A stretch of 64,000 bases of DNA from Hevea brasiliensis (taxonomy: Eukaryota > Streptophyta > Magnoliopsida > Malpighiales > Euphorbiaceae), in assembly GCF_030052815.1 (NCBI RefSeq), contig NW_026614696.1:248001-312000 (forward strand), written 5' to 3'. This document shows positions 34,490 to 47,370 of this stretch, in pieces (position 1 is the first letter of the stretch; every line of letters starts with the position of its first letter). The position numbers and the translations under genes are program-made. The notes below the pieces were generated by a model. That model saw only the letters and a list, made by a program, of their open reading frames with translations, had not been told where the DNA came from and did not search any database.

Positions 34490-37400
34490 TGTAACACCCT
34501 CCCGGTAGCAATTCCATACTTCATCTCTTTATTGGTGGTGTCGATCCGGACAGCTAGAACGATTGGAAAAATATTCAAATCAAAGCGAGGGACCATAATT
34601 AACTCAAATATTAATGAGAAAAATTTAGAAAAAATTTTAAAAATAAAATACAGTTAAGTCAAAAGAGCCGGTGCCCAAGCGATGGGTAACCAGAGGTAAG
34701 TTGTGGTTCTCGCAACGAGGAGCCCTAGACCCGAGAGAAAATTCATAAAATAATTATTGGGACTCCAGAGAAGGGTCATTGAGGTTCCTATGGCATTAGA
34801 ATGCCAAAAAAATATTTAGAAAAATTTTTCAATCGGTACAGACAATTTTGACCCGTTAAGCCAAACGGAGGGCATTTTGGTCATTTCGCCTTCAGAGGTG
34901 ATTTTTGGCCGACTTGTCCAGTTAAGTAAATAATTAATATGACATAAAATATGAAGAAATATTGCTAAAAATTAAATTGAAATGTGGTAGAAAAGAAAAG
35001 AAAAGAAAAATGAAGGAAATTAGGGATAATGACATCACATGATGTCATTTACATACCCTCCACCAATCACCATTCAATAAGTCTTTTTTTAAACAATTAA
35101 AAGAGACAAATGGACTCAAAATTCTGCTGTTTCCTTCTTCTTCTTCAGCCAAAACGTGAATCTCTCCCTCTCCCTCTACCATTTTATCAAGCTTTGAACT
35201 TGATTTTCTCTTCATCCACTCACTAAAACCCATAAGTCTCTTCATCAAAAATTAATCCCACACCTAGACAAAGCTTTTGGCAGCCTAGAAAAGGAAGGAA
35301 AGTGAAGTTTTAGCTTGAAGAAATCTGCCCTACAAGAGGTTAAAGTGAGGTTAGTGCTATCCTTTCACTCTCACTCCTTTAATCCTTGTTAAAGCATCAT
35401 TTTAAGTTAAGTAATTGTAAGAGTTTGAAGTAAGTTATATGTGTTAGGGCATCTTTAATTTTTGGCAGCCCTAAGGAAGGATGAGGTTGATTGTTTTAAT
35501 GAATTTAGAATGGATAGAAATGATGTTTAAGGTATGAATATGCATGGATGTTGAATTAATGTGCTAATTGAGGTTTATGGATAATTTAAATTGGACATTA
35601 GGGTTTTGAGAAGTGAAACTTGGATTTAGCTTATGGAATTGTGAAAGAACATTATAAGGGTCAATTAGTGACCATTTTAGGTATGTTGACCATGAATTGG
35701 ACTGAAAAATAGTATAGCCAAGTGAATGTGTAGGCTGCCTTGTTAGTGCAGCAGAGGGACTGAAAATTCAGTCCACTTGCATAGCCATAACTTTGGCTGT
35801 GTAGGTCCAATTGATGTTTGGCCAATTGGACATGAAACTAGGCTTATAATGACACATTTTTGCTGAAGAAACCATGCCCAAAAGACCAAAGCAAGAGGAC
35901 CAAAACTTGGCCCCAATCTGGATCCCCTGCAACAGCACCTGCAGAAATGACCAAATGAACAGTAACTATTCACTGTTCATTTGGCCATAACTCACTGTAT
36001 ATTTGGTCAATTGACCTGAAATTTTTACAGCAATAAGTTAAGACATAGACAAACAACTTTCATGAAGAAACCTACCCCAAATTATGACCAGAACCTAATC
36101 AAATCATTGAGCAAAGTGAAGTTTACTGTACTGAGATTTCCAGAATTTTCATTTGAGCAGCAATGTTTGGAGGACTATAACTCTCTCTAGAAAACTCGGA
36201 TTTAGGCGATTCTTGAACCGATGGAAACCTAAGGCATAGTAGAACATTTCATATGAAGAAAGTTAGACCAAATTAGGAACTTAACTTGATGAAATTACTG
36301 ACCAAAGTTGGACCAAAAATCTGCCAGACCCAAAATCTCAGCATGAACAGTACATGTGAACAGTAAACTTATTTTGGCCATAACTTGAGCTACAAAACTC
36401 CAAATGGAGTGATTCAAAAAAAGAAATTCAACTAGACAAAATAAGGAACATTTTCTATGAAGGAAGTTTTGTCAAATTCCAACAGTAAATCGACCAATGA
36501 AACAGTGCAACTTCGGAGCACCAAAACCGAAAATTGGCAATTTTGCCAAAATGAACTAAGCTTTGAGAAAGTGACCAAAACCAACAAGTTTTAAATGAAA
36601 AATGTACTATGTTTGAAGTGCCAAAGTCAATGTACATATTTTCTATGCAAAAGTCAACATTTTAGTTGACTAATGAAGTGAATAGTGACATGAAAACTTG
36701 AAATAAGCTTGGAAATGGATTTGGTAATTGATTCCAAAAAGTTTTAAATGAAAAATTTGGTACATCGTGTTTGTTAAAACATATTTACCTATTGTCTATG
36801 CAAAAGTCAACATTTTTGTTGACCAATGAGGTGAATAGTGACACCAAAACTTGAAATTCAAAATTTGAAATTAGAAATGCATCTAGGGGACTTTAAATTG
36901 CAATTGGCAATTAATACTAGTAAATGTAAAACTCAAAATGTGGGATCTTGGTGTAATTAGAATTAATATATCCATTAAGTATAAAAGGTCAACATTTTGG
37001 TTGACTAGTATGGTGAATAGTAATCAAAATGATTAGTGAATTAAGATGAAGACCTAGAACCAATTCTAAGCTTAAATGCTTAGAATTGTATGACAAATAT
37101 GGACTATGCATCCTAGTCAAAATTGTTAAAAAGAAATTTAGGCTATAAATTTGAAATCCATGAAATATTCATGGATTACTTGAAACATGAAAAATAAGTC
37201 ACCTAATTGATGTGAATAGATAGTTAGGGCATATATGCCCATCACAAATGGAATTCATAAAATATTAGAAACTCAACTTGAAATATAAAATTTGTAATTA
37301 CATAAGTAGATTCTTGAATGTATAAATGAGAAAGGAAAAATATTTTGAATACAATGGTACATGTGAACCATTGTTTAGAATTGTGATCAATATGAATAAC

Positions 37401-38938
37401 ATAATGAATGGACAAATAAACCGTATTAATGTATGAATGAGACATTAGTTCTCATTATTGTAAAGAGGAGAAGTATTTTGAGTACAATGGTATAAAAGGA
37501 TAATTGATGTGAATTGTGATCATATAAATGATCAAATGAATGTATGAATTATGATTGAAATTTATCATGAAATAATGAAGTCATAAAGCACAATATATTA
37601 ATATTTTAAAATATTAAATGCCCTAGTATACCTAACAAGATTGGTTTGGATAGTTTAGCATGCCAATAGGGTATTGTTTTAGCAGTACTGTGAAAGGCTT
37701 TATGCCTGTATTCATGGCTTTATGCCCGTATTTATGGCTTTTATGCCCGATTATGTGATATCATGGCTTTTTAGCCATACTGACTGCATACATGGTTGAC
37801 GTTCTGCGTCCCATGGTATGACGGCCCGAGGCACCGCGCGGTGTCGATGCCAACGACCCGTTATCCATCCAATGCGTCTAGTATAGGTTACTTGGGCGAT
37901 CAATTAAAGTATTATTCAATTGAGCAGCTAAGTTAAGTTAAGTATAATGAAAATCCAGTACAATTAAATTAAGTATTGAATGAATAAGCAAAAGAGATTA
38001 GCAAAAGAAACATAACAAAAATATAAATTGCAGAACCGCACAGACTTGAAATACAATACAGATAGAATAAATTATATACCCGCTAGTATTACTGAAAAGT
38101 TATAAACTAAGCACTTCCAAAGAGGAACAAACTAGTATATAAGATCGTTGATACTGGAAATACCATACCAAATTAAATTGATTCTTGAGTATCTGAATTA
38201 TCATTTATTTCTTTCTTTACTTGTATATATTATTTCTGGTTATATTATTGCACCACTAAGCAGAAATGCTTAGCGCGATGGAATTGCTTCCTCGCGCAGT
38301 ATCAAGTAAAAACCGATGGTATCGATCGAGATTTTTGGAGTCAGATCTGCGAAGTGTCGAAGAGTTCAAGATAGTCACCTCTTCAAAGAATGCATGTAGA
38401 TAGGGCTCATTTTATACATGTTATGTATATTGTTCATTCCTAGCACATTGTAAATTATTTGTATATCTTGTACAAAATAAACTCATGTAATTAACCTATG
38501 AATTATGGGAGCTATTCAAAGTAAGTATTTTAGTATGTGAATTGAATTTGAGTTATAATGAGATTATACTTGTGAATATTGAGATATTGAAAATCTAATG
38601 AGATTTCTAAGAAATCTGGATACTGTATTGAGATACATTATGTTTGAAAATTTTTGAGACTATTAAGTTTGAGAAATTGAGTATATATTGAAATTGTCTT
38701 TGGCGAGTTCGGAAGAATCGCTAGTCAAATTATAGACACTTTGTCGGATTATCATTAAAATTTTTGAAATTTCCAATTTAGTTAGATTTTGATAAAAGTA
38801 AAAATAGCCTAAATCTTCAATAAAGTTTTTGAATAAATAAATCAAGAACTGTAATGAAATCAGATAAAATAGAGTGCTCCGGCACACTGAGTGGCATAAC
38901 TTGCTCGGCTACACTGTAGTCGGGTAAGGGGTGTCACA
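34490..38938 (+). mobile_element. Solo LTR F, 4449 bp, nested in the 3' LTR of E
   Basis: Starts tgtaacaccctcccgg, ends ggggtgtcaca, and is flanked by ttaca on both sides. No PBS, PPT or coding region inside, so it is a solo LTR left by LTR-LTR recombination. It is the longest LTR here. The first 1.6 kb follow E and G; 36120-36570 follow the B/D/H type; 36700-38200 has further blocks not in E. It carries four copies of a module spaced about 200 bp (35787, 35987, 36177, 36380) and short tandem repeats near 37690. It is the innermost insertion of its nest. Confidence 0.9.
37688..37760. repeat. Short tandem repeat in F, about 22-bp unit
   Basis: Imperfect copies of atggctttatgcccgtattt, three to four in a row. 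E and G have a single related stretch (catggcttttagccattctg). Confidence 0.7.
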
Positions 38939-38943
38939 TTACA
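38939..38943. repeat. Right target-site duplication of LTR F (ttaca)
   Basis: Matches 34485-34489. Confidence 0.95.
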
Positions 38944-40225
38944 TTTCTTCAAATTCCCACAGTAATAGTGTCCAATGGAACAGTGAAGTTGACTCACCAA
39001 AACTGAAAATTCTGCTTGTGTGGGTTTACACTTTGAAATGGTATTAACACTTAATGCCAACAAGTTTTAAACACCAAATGTGGTATGTTGGGAGTGCCAA
39101 AGTCAATGTGCATATTTTCTATCCAAAAGTCAATATTTTTGTTGACCAATGAGGTGAATAGTAACACCAAAAACATGAAATTCACAAATTGAAGAATTTA
39201 AAAGTTTCAAATGCCCTAGTATACCTAACAAGATTGGTTTGGATAGTTTGGCATGCCAATAGGGTTCGATTAGCGATTACACATGGCAATATGCCATTCA
39301 GTGATTTCATGGCTTTTAGCCATTCGACTTTGTATTGAGACTTGGCCTTGTGCACGATATTATTTACATTGTTAGGCTCATGCACACCGGAGATGCATAT
39401 GTGACCGATGGTGTGACGGCGAGGTACTAGGTACCCAGTGCCAGTTTACCCGTTATCCAGTCCAGTCGTCTAGTGTAGGTTACTTGGGGCAACCAAATGA
39501 ATAAAAGTGAACAACATTAATGAAATCACGAATGTACCAATACCAAACAAAGAAAGCATACACATTCCATACACATTTAATTTCTTGCTATTTTCTTCTA
39601 TTATATTATTGCACCACTAAGCATCATTGCTTAGCGCGTTGCTTTTGCCACGCGTAGGTACTAGAGATCCCGATCGTGAGCCCAGTAGACCACAGACTGG
39701 GTGAGTCCGTCCTGTAGTTCTGCTCAGTATCCTTGTCACCTCAACTTCTGCAGTGCATTGGTAGGACACTAGGTGTCATTTTGGCATTCTGAAATTAATT
39801 TTGATTTTCTCATATGTATTTGGATCTAAGTAATGTATTTCGATGTTTATGTAAATAATGAAAGTTATGGTTATAAATGCAAAACTTGAGCATTTATTTA
39901 TTGTTTGTATATGAGGAATGAATGATTGAAAAATGTTGAGAATTTGATAAATGGAGCTGAGATGATGGAATATGAATATAGGAAGTGTTTTTCACAGGTT
40001 CCGAAGAACTGGTTTCTCCATTTTTAGCCAGATCACTGCGGATTTTCTATAAAATTTTCGGAACCTCAAATAAATTATAATTTCACTAATGACTTAAATA
40101 AAACATATTTCACAAGCTATAATCAAAATTATTAATGAAAATTTATTAAGGTATAATAGAGTGTGCCGGTACACCGTGTGACATAGCTTGCTCGGCTACA
40201 CTGTAGACGGGTAAGGGGTGTCACA
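38944..40225 (+). repeat. Element E 3' LTR, right part
   Basis: Continues the LTR, matches 26640-27932 and ends ggggtgtcaca. Damaged at CAG/CTG sites at 39255-39440 and near 40030. Confidence 0.93.
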
Positions 40226-40230
40226 CTGGA
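40226..40230. repeat. Right target-site duplication of element E (ctgga)
   Basis: Matches 24867-24871. Confidence 0.95.
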
Positions 40231-40564
40231 GCTGATCTGAATGTCTCTTCAAAGAAGCTTACTCAATTGATCTATGCTCTTTTCACCTGCGATAGCATAC
40301 AAAGCTATCACTGAGTGGTGAACTCAGTGGTGCACAACTATAATTTAAAACATAATAAAATATACTTTAACAAAATTACAGTAAATAATTTGGAAATCTG
40401 GATACTCATCAAATTCCAAAACTCAAAATATTCATTGTCAATAATATAAATCATTTGTATAAAATGACTTTGATCACAAAATTCATTTTATGAAATTATA
40501 ACTAACCATTTAAGGTAATTTCAACAAAATCAATTATACATAAATCATAATTGAAATCACAATT

Positions 40565-40630
40565 CTTTATCTCAAAAACCATTCTTGATCCCAAAAGCCA
40601 TTCTTTATCTCAAAAACCATTCTTTATCTC
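40565..40630. repeat. 19-bp tandem repeat in D, about 3.5 copies
   Basis: tttatctcaaaaaccattc and close variants in a row. Not seen in the B LTR. Confidence 0.8.
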
Positions 40631-42612
40631 ACTAACTATGCAAGACTAATCCGAAAGGGCCATCTTCGGGGTGATTCTAACTCCCTATGGTCGAGGAGGT
40701 CGAATCATCGTGCACAGTACACATCACAATAATGAATCTTCTGAAAGGGCCATAACATAAAAAACTTAGATCTAACCTCTAATAAGAGGAGAATCTAAGC
40801 TTGTGCATGTACCATGGTAATCAAAACACAACTAACTCCATTGTCTTCTCAACAAATGAGAGAGACGGGTAATAACCTAGTCAAGCATTTATAGTGAGAT
40901 ATAAAACAATATCACAATCCTTTTAGTGAGCATAAATCACAATACAATTCGATTCAAAGTCAATTCCAATATCCAATAATTTTTATGCTCATCACAATTC
41001 AAATAATAAATCTGCATTTTTCCATGCAAATTGCCCATCATAATTCAAAACATGTTCTATCACAATTTTCCAAATCATAATTTATTCAATTCACAACAAT
41101 GCTTAATACTTGTGGAAATACCATTTCACAAAGCTAAATTCATACATACTATAACAATTTTAATAATCATTGAATTAAATCCAATGCTTGTTAAACATAA
41201 TACATAAGAAAAATATGTCATTTAATCATATGAAATATTCAGAACAAAATCAGTTAAAAACTAGTTGTGCACAAACATGATTTGAGTCACTCCTAGGCCT
41301 TGACTCAATATTCTTTATGCTTCTCAATATCCTTATCAACTGAAACACACAATTTAAAGTGTTTCAGTACTCAATGAATTTATTTCTAACAATAAAATCC
41401 AATATTTAAATTTTCTTGGCACTATTCCCTTGAATTCATTTCATTAGTCAACTTATAATGTTGACCCTTGATGCACTCTAAGTGAGTCAATTCCAATGTT
41501 ACCAATATGTCACATTTTATAGCCTTTCAGTGCTGGTACATGTTACCAAATTCATTTTTAAGTATATTGCATTTTATTGTAATTTACCAGATTTCGGTGT
41601 ACTATTTTGACCTAGCCGGACGACCTAGTTCCCTCGGTTTTCGGGTTTCGGTCCAAACTAAAAACTTGTAGGTCTATGTCTTATTGCATGTGGGGCAAAA
41701 TTTCAGGTCATTCTGAGTTGTGTAGACTAAGTTATGGTCAATCTACCAATGCTGGACATAATGTATCAAAATGGTAGTTTTAGGTCATTTTTAGGTCACT
41801 TTTGGTTCGGCCAGTTTTTGGACCCGAAATTGTGCAAGTTATTTGACTTGCTTATGGTCATTTCTGGGTGTTGGTGTCTTCATAAGAGTTGTAGATATAT
41901 GTCTTAACTATTCATGGTAAAACTTTCAGATCAATTGGACCTTTTTTGGGTGAGTTATGGCCAAAACACTAACTGCTGCCCAAATGGTTAATTTTCAGGC
42001 TTTCAATTCACTAATCCGGATTCGGTCATTTTTCAAGTCACCTTCCAAGCAGAATTTTGGTAAGCTTCCTTCATGAAAGTTGGCACATTTTGTGCCTAAT
42101 TTCACCTTCAATTGGTCTCATACCAATTGGAGTCACACACTTAAGGTTTCTAGCCAAAACATACACTGCCCTATACACACTCTTCATCACATACCAACGG
42201 ACACATTCAACACTTACCAAGTTATTTCCTTCATGCCATTTCTGGTTTGTACCATAACATAAACACATTTTACTTCACATTGTTGGTCATCTTGGTAGCA
42301 TGTAACCACACTCAATATGCACATTATAGTACAAAATTTTCCAAGTTTAAATTACAAACAATTTAACCACATGACAAGCTCATTTACATGTTCAAACTCA
42401 AACCTTTATACACATATACAAGCTGCCATAACAAGCACCATAATTCAACAATATAATTCCATAAACCAAACCATGAAATAACATATTTTGGTCCACACTT
42501 CAAGTTTGCCGAATTGTACATGTCCTTCAATTAACTTCCAAGCTTCCAAAATCAAGTGTACTATTACATACATCTAGTATACATTATCTAATTTATTCCT
42601 ACACACATAAAT

Positions 42613-42617
42613 ACTTA
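42613..42617. repeat. Left target-site duplication of LTR G (actta)
   Basis: Second copy at 45684-45688. Confidence 0.95.
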
Positions 42618-45600
42618 TGTAACACCCTCCCTGTACCAACTCCGTACATTCTACTGTTCCGGTGACCGATGTCGGTCCGGACAGCTAGAATGTCCGGAAA
42701 AATATTTAAACTAAAGTCGGGAATCATAATTAACTCAAATATTAATAAGAAAAATTTAGTAAAAATTTTTGAAATAAAATACAACCAAGTTAAACGAGCC
42801 GGTGCCCTAGCGATGGGTAACCAGAGGGAAGTTGCGGTTCTCGCAACGAGGAGCCCTAGACCCGGGGGAAAAATTATAAAATAATTTTTGGGACTCCAGA
42901 GAAGGGTTATTGAGGTTCCCATGGCATTAGAATGCCAAGAAAATACCTAGAAAAATTTTTCAATCGGTACAGACAATATTGACCCGTTCAGCCAAACGGA
43001 GGGCATTTTGGTCATTTCGCCTTCAGAGGTGATTTTTGGCCGACTTGTCCAGTTGAGTAAATAATTAATATGACATAAAATATGAAGAAACATTACTAGA
43101 AATTAAATTGAAAATGAGTAGTGGAGGAAAGGAAAGAAAATAAGGAAAAAGCTTATTTATGACATCATGGTGATGTCATTAAGAAAATTTTGACCAATCA
43201 CAATTAAGCCATCAATTGACTAACTAATAAAAAGACTAAATGAAGACTAAATAACCAAAAATTGCAGCAGCCACCCCTCCTTCCTCATGCAGCCGAAACC
43301 CTAGTCCCATAGCCACCCTCCATTAAAGCTTTTTCAAGCTTTAGATTTCCATCATTTCCACCATATTTCCCTAACCCCTTTCATTAAACCTTGACCATAT
43401 CACTTGGGGAAGCTTTTGGAAGCTAAGAAGAAGAAGGAAAGTGAAGTTTTGAGCTTGAGAAAAATCTCCCTACAAGAGGTTAGTGCATATATGTAGTTAA
43501 AACTCATTAATTCCATGATTGAGGCTTGTAATGGATGAGAAATTGTGAAATAAATGAAACAAATTCATGTGTATGTCCACCAAAGAATTTGGCAGCCCTA
43601 ATAGAGGAATGGTTTTGATTGTTTTAATGGACTTAAAGTGAGTTAGAAAGGGTGTTTAAGGTGTGAATATGCATGGATGTTAAACTATTGTGCTAATTGA
43701 GGTTTATGGGTAAATTGCATTGGACATTAGGGTTTTGAGAAGTAAAAAAATTGACTTGGCTTATCAAACTGTTAAAGAACACTCTAATGGTCAATAAGTG
43801 ACCATTTGAGGTATGTTGACCACAATTTGGACTGAAAAATGGTATGGCAAAGTCAAGGTGTAAGCTGCCCTAGGACAGCAGCAAATGGACTGAAATTTCA
43901 GTCCAATTACACAGCCATAACTTTGGTTGTGTTAGTCCAATTGGTGTTTGGCCAATTGGACATGAAACTAGGCTTATAATGGCACATTTTTGCTGAAGAA
44001 ACCATGCCCAAAAGACCAAAGCAAGAGGACCAAAACTTGGCCCCAATCCGGATACCCTGCAACTGATTCTGCAGAATTGACCAAATGAACAGTAACTGTT
44101 CATTTGGCCATAACTCACTGTAGATATGGTCAATTGATCTGAAATTTTTACAGCAACAAGTTAAGACATAGAAAAACAACTTTCATGAAGGAACCTACCC
44201 CAAATTATGGCCAGAACCCATCCAACCAAGTGACTCTAGTTACTGTTCCTGTTACTATAGATATGGTCAATTGTGCAGATTGGCAATCCGGCCAGCTGTG
44301 GTTTTTGAGCCATATCTGGAGCTACAAAACTCCAAATGGAGTGATTCAAAAAAGGAAATTCAACTAGACAAAATAAGGAACAACTTTCATGTTTGTCATT
44401 TCCTCAAATTTCCACTGTAACAGCTCCTAATGGAACAGTGAAGTTATGGTACAAAATCTCAAAAATCTGCTCCTTTGGTTTAATGCTTAGAAATGGTATT
44501 AACGCTCAATGCCCACAAGTTTTAAATACAAAATGTGGTATGTTGGGAGTGCAAAAGTCAATGTACATATTTTCTATCCAAAAGTCAACATTTTTGTTGA
44601 CCAATGAGGTGAATAGTAACACCAAAACACGAAATTCAAATATTGAAGAATTTTAAAGTATCAAATGCCCTAGTATACCTAACAAGATTAGTTTGGATAG
44701 TTCGGCATGCCAATAGGGTTCAGTTAGCAGTACTGCACATGGCGATATGCCATTCTGTGATTTCATGGCTTTTAGCCATTCTAACTTTGTATTGAGACTT
44801 GGCCTTGTGCCTGATATTATTCTGACTTGTTAGCATTGCATTGCGCGGGAGATGCATATGTGACCGATGGTGTGGCCGAGTCGGGTACCCGGTGCGGTTA
44901 CCATTATCCAGTCCAGTCGTCTAGTGTAGGTTACTTGGGGCAACCAAATGAATAAAAGTGAACAAAGTTAATGAAATAATGAATATACCAACACCAAACA
45001 AAGAAAGCATACACATTCTATACACATTTATTTTCTTGCTATTTTCTTTTATTATATTATTGCACCACTAAGCATTATTGCTTAGCGTGTTGCTTTTGCC
45101 ACGCGTAGGTACTGGAGATCCCGATCGTGAGCCCAGTAGACCACAGACTGGGTGAGTCCATCCTGCAGTTCTGCACAGTGTCCTTGTCACCTCAACTTCT
45201 GCAGTGCATTGGTAGGACACTAGGTGTCATTTTGGCATTCTGTAATTAATTTTGATTTTCATATATGTAATTAAACTTGTGTAATGTATATTGATGTTCA
45301 TATAAATTATGAAAATTGTATTTGTAAATGGAAAAGTAAATGTTTATTTGTGATATATATGTGAGCATCACATGTGATGGATGACTGAGAATTGAAATTG
45401 AAATGTTGAGATTTTGGATATTGGAGTTTGAGATGATGGAATACAAATATTGGAAGTGTTTTTAACAGGTTCCAAAGAACTGTTTTCTCCATTTTTAGCC
45501 GATACTCCGCCGGATTTTCTTTAAAATCTTCGGAACCTCAAATAAATAATACTTTTGATAAATGGCTAAAATAAATTATATTCACAAGCATGGTATCAAT

Positions 45601-45683
45601 TAATTAAGGTATATTAGAATGTGCCGGTACACCGCGTGGCATTACTTACTCTGGTACACGGTACACGGGTAAGGGGTGTCACA
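42618..45683 (+). mobile_element. Solo LTR G, 3066 bp, nested in D
   Basis: Starts tgtaacaccctccctg and ends ggggtgtcaca, with actta on both sides. Length and sequence match the 5' LTR of E (3061 bp), so it is the same subfamily. No internal region: a solo LTR. A short damaged stretch at 44815-44905 has CAG/CTG-linked changes like those in E. Confidence 0.93.
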
Positions 45684-45688
45684 ACTTA
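45684..45688. repeat. Right target-site duplication of LTR G (actta)
   Basis: Matches 42613-42617. Confidence 0.95.
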
Positions 45689-46731
45689 CATCAACACTTT
45701 AATCTACCATTTATATGCAAGGATAAACTGCTCTTATTGAAGTTCCATGGCTGCCAAAAATATACCTCTCCCTTAACTCATCAAACTTCAAAAATCCTTT
45801 CATAATTCAACTACCCATAACCATCATTCAAAGTTTAATGAAATAATAACTAAAAATACATACTTACCACTTTTGAAATTCTTCAAAACCTCATTAAAAC
45901 TTAATTTTCTTGCTGCCTATCTACTGCCTAAGTTGTGTAGAACAATTTTAATGAAGGAAATTGTAAGAAAATTGGCTTGGAGATGAAGGGATGAAGCTTG
46001 CATGAAGCTTGTAACAAGTGGCCATGGAGGTTTTCTTCCTCCTTGGTCTTGGCTGGTCTTAGCAAGGTCGAAGAAGATGAATAATTTTTGCCACAATAGG
46101 TTTAGTGGTCCACTTAAGTGGAGTGAGTGGAGCACTAAGTTAAAATTTAATGTTTGTTTATTCTTAAATTTCCAAATTCTCACATTAAGCTCCTATCTTT
46201 TGGTATTTGAATTAGGTACCACCAATTTAATTTTTCATGAAATTTTCCAAGTGTAATATCATGTATTTTTAATGGACATTTAGGTCAAAAGATAACTCGG
46301 GGTGTCAAATGACCACAATGCCCCGTTCGGGTTGTATTCTCGATTTTTCGGTAACACCGAGTTTTGTCATTTTCTCAATTTCTCGTTTTTCTTTGTACTA
46401 ATTAATTAATTTTTATTTGATATTTCTAATGATATTTATACTTCAATAGATGTCTATTTAAGTCTTAAAAATATTTTCCAGGGTTTCCCGCAGTCCAAGG
46501 CTAGTCAACGGCCCACGCCGCAACTTTCTGGTGCGATCACCCATCGCTAGGGTTCTCGGCTCGTTTAACTTGGTTACATTTCATTGCTATTATTGTTCCT
46601 TTATTTTTCTTGTATTTCATTATTTTATGTCTCCTCACTCATAACTAAGTGTAGTTCTAGGCATCCTAGCTGTCCAGACAACACTGGTCACCGGAACAGT
46701 AGAACGCACTATCGAATATAGGGGTATTATA
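45689..46731 (-). repeat. Solo LTR D, right part
   Basis: Ends ggggtattata at 46731, against ggggtgttaca in B; the terminal CA has become TA. Includes the ggtcaccggaacagt and gtccggac-like stretch also found near the end of the B LTR. atttt follows. Confidence 0.85.
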
Positions 46732-46736
46732 ATTTT
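46732..46736. repeat. Right target-site duplication of LTR D (atttt)
   Basis: Matches 24326-24330. Confidence 0.88.
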
Positions 46737-47370
46737 GCTATCGCAGATAAGGGCAAGGAGAAAGCAGTAGGGTGAGCTACTGAATTGACAAGGACTTCAC
46801 TGATCTTTTTGTATGGGTATTTGTTTATACCCTTGTAATTATTTGATGTAAATATTGTAATGTCATATATATTAATGTAAAGTTGAGCAGTTGTACAGTA
46901 AATTGTAATGTTATTATTTTGAATTTTCTTTTTGTAAATTAAGTACTATATACAATGTGAATGAATTTGTGAAGTATTTTGAGATGACAAATTTTTTGTT
47001 GAGTTGTGGAATTAAATTGAACTGTGTTGACTTGAGTTGATTTGGATTGGGAGTTGTGAAATAATTATTGGAAGTGTTTTTTTTTTTTCGGGTATTTGAA
47101 GAACTGTTTTCTCAAAATACAGACAGCACTCTGTCGAAATTTTTATAAAATTTGTGAAAAAATAAAATGGGACAAAAATTTTAACTAGTTTTAAAACTTT
47201 AATTAAATGTTTTTAATTCCTACCAAAATGCTCACCACTTCCAAAAAGTAAGAAAATGGTTTTAAAATCCCTTGTAGGGTACTTAATGAGTTATCGGTAG
47301 GTGAAGTTCGGTAGTTGATTAGGTATTCTATGGGATCATGTTATGCCTTACAGAGGGGTAAGGTGTGACA
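46737..47370 (+). repeat. LTR H, right part
   Basis: Ends cagaggggtaaggtgtgaca at 47370, the reverse complement of the start of the B LTR. This fixes H as a plus-strand LTR of the B/D type. No PBS follows within the next bases, so H is either a solo LTR or a 3' LTR whose element lies to the left. A possible right target site is caata at 47371-47375, which cannot be checked here. Confidence 0.85.

Larger units (their letters stand above)
24872..40225 (+). mobile_element. Element E: full-length Ty3/gypsy chromodomain retrotransposon nested in D
   Basis: Plus-strand element with 5' LTR 24872-27932, PBS, gag, protease, RT, RNase H, integrase with chromodomain, PPT, and 3' LTR 32719-40225 interrupted by solo LTR F. 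Without F it is about 10.9 kb; the internal part is 4786 bp. An exact 5-bp duplication (ctgga) flanks it. Outside a few damaged blocks the two LTRs are almost identical, so E looks the youngest full-length copy here. Much of its apparent coding damage sits in blocks of CAG/CTG-linked changes that may be sequencing errors, so the true copy could be far more intact than it reads. Confidence 0.93.
40231..42617 (-). repeat. Solo LTR D, middle part
   Basis: Follows on from 24871; resembles 2930-4900 of the B LTR in the same direction (gcgatagcatacaaagctatcac; ctcagtggtgcacaa). Cut at 42617 by LTR G. The short frames at 42057-42268 are not supported as genes. Confidence 0.83.
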
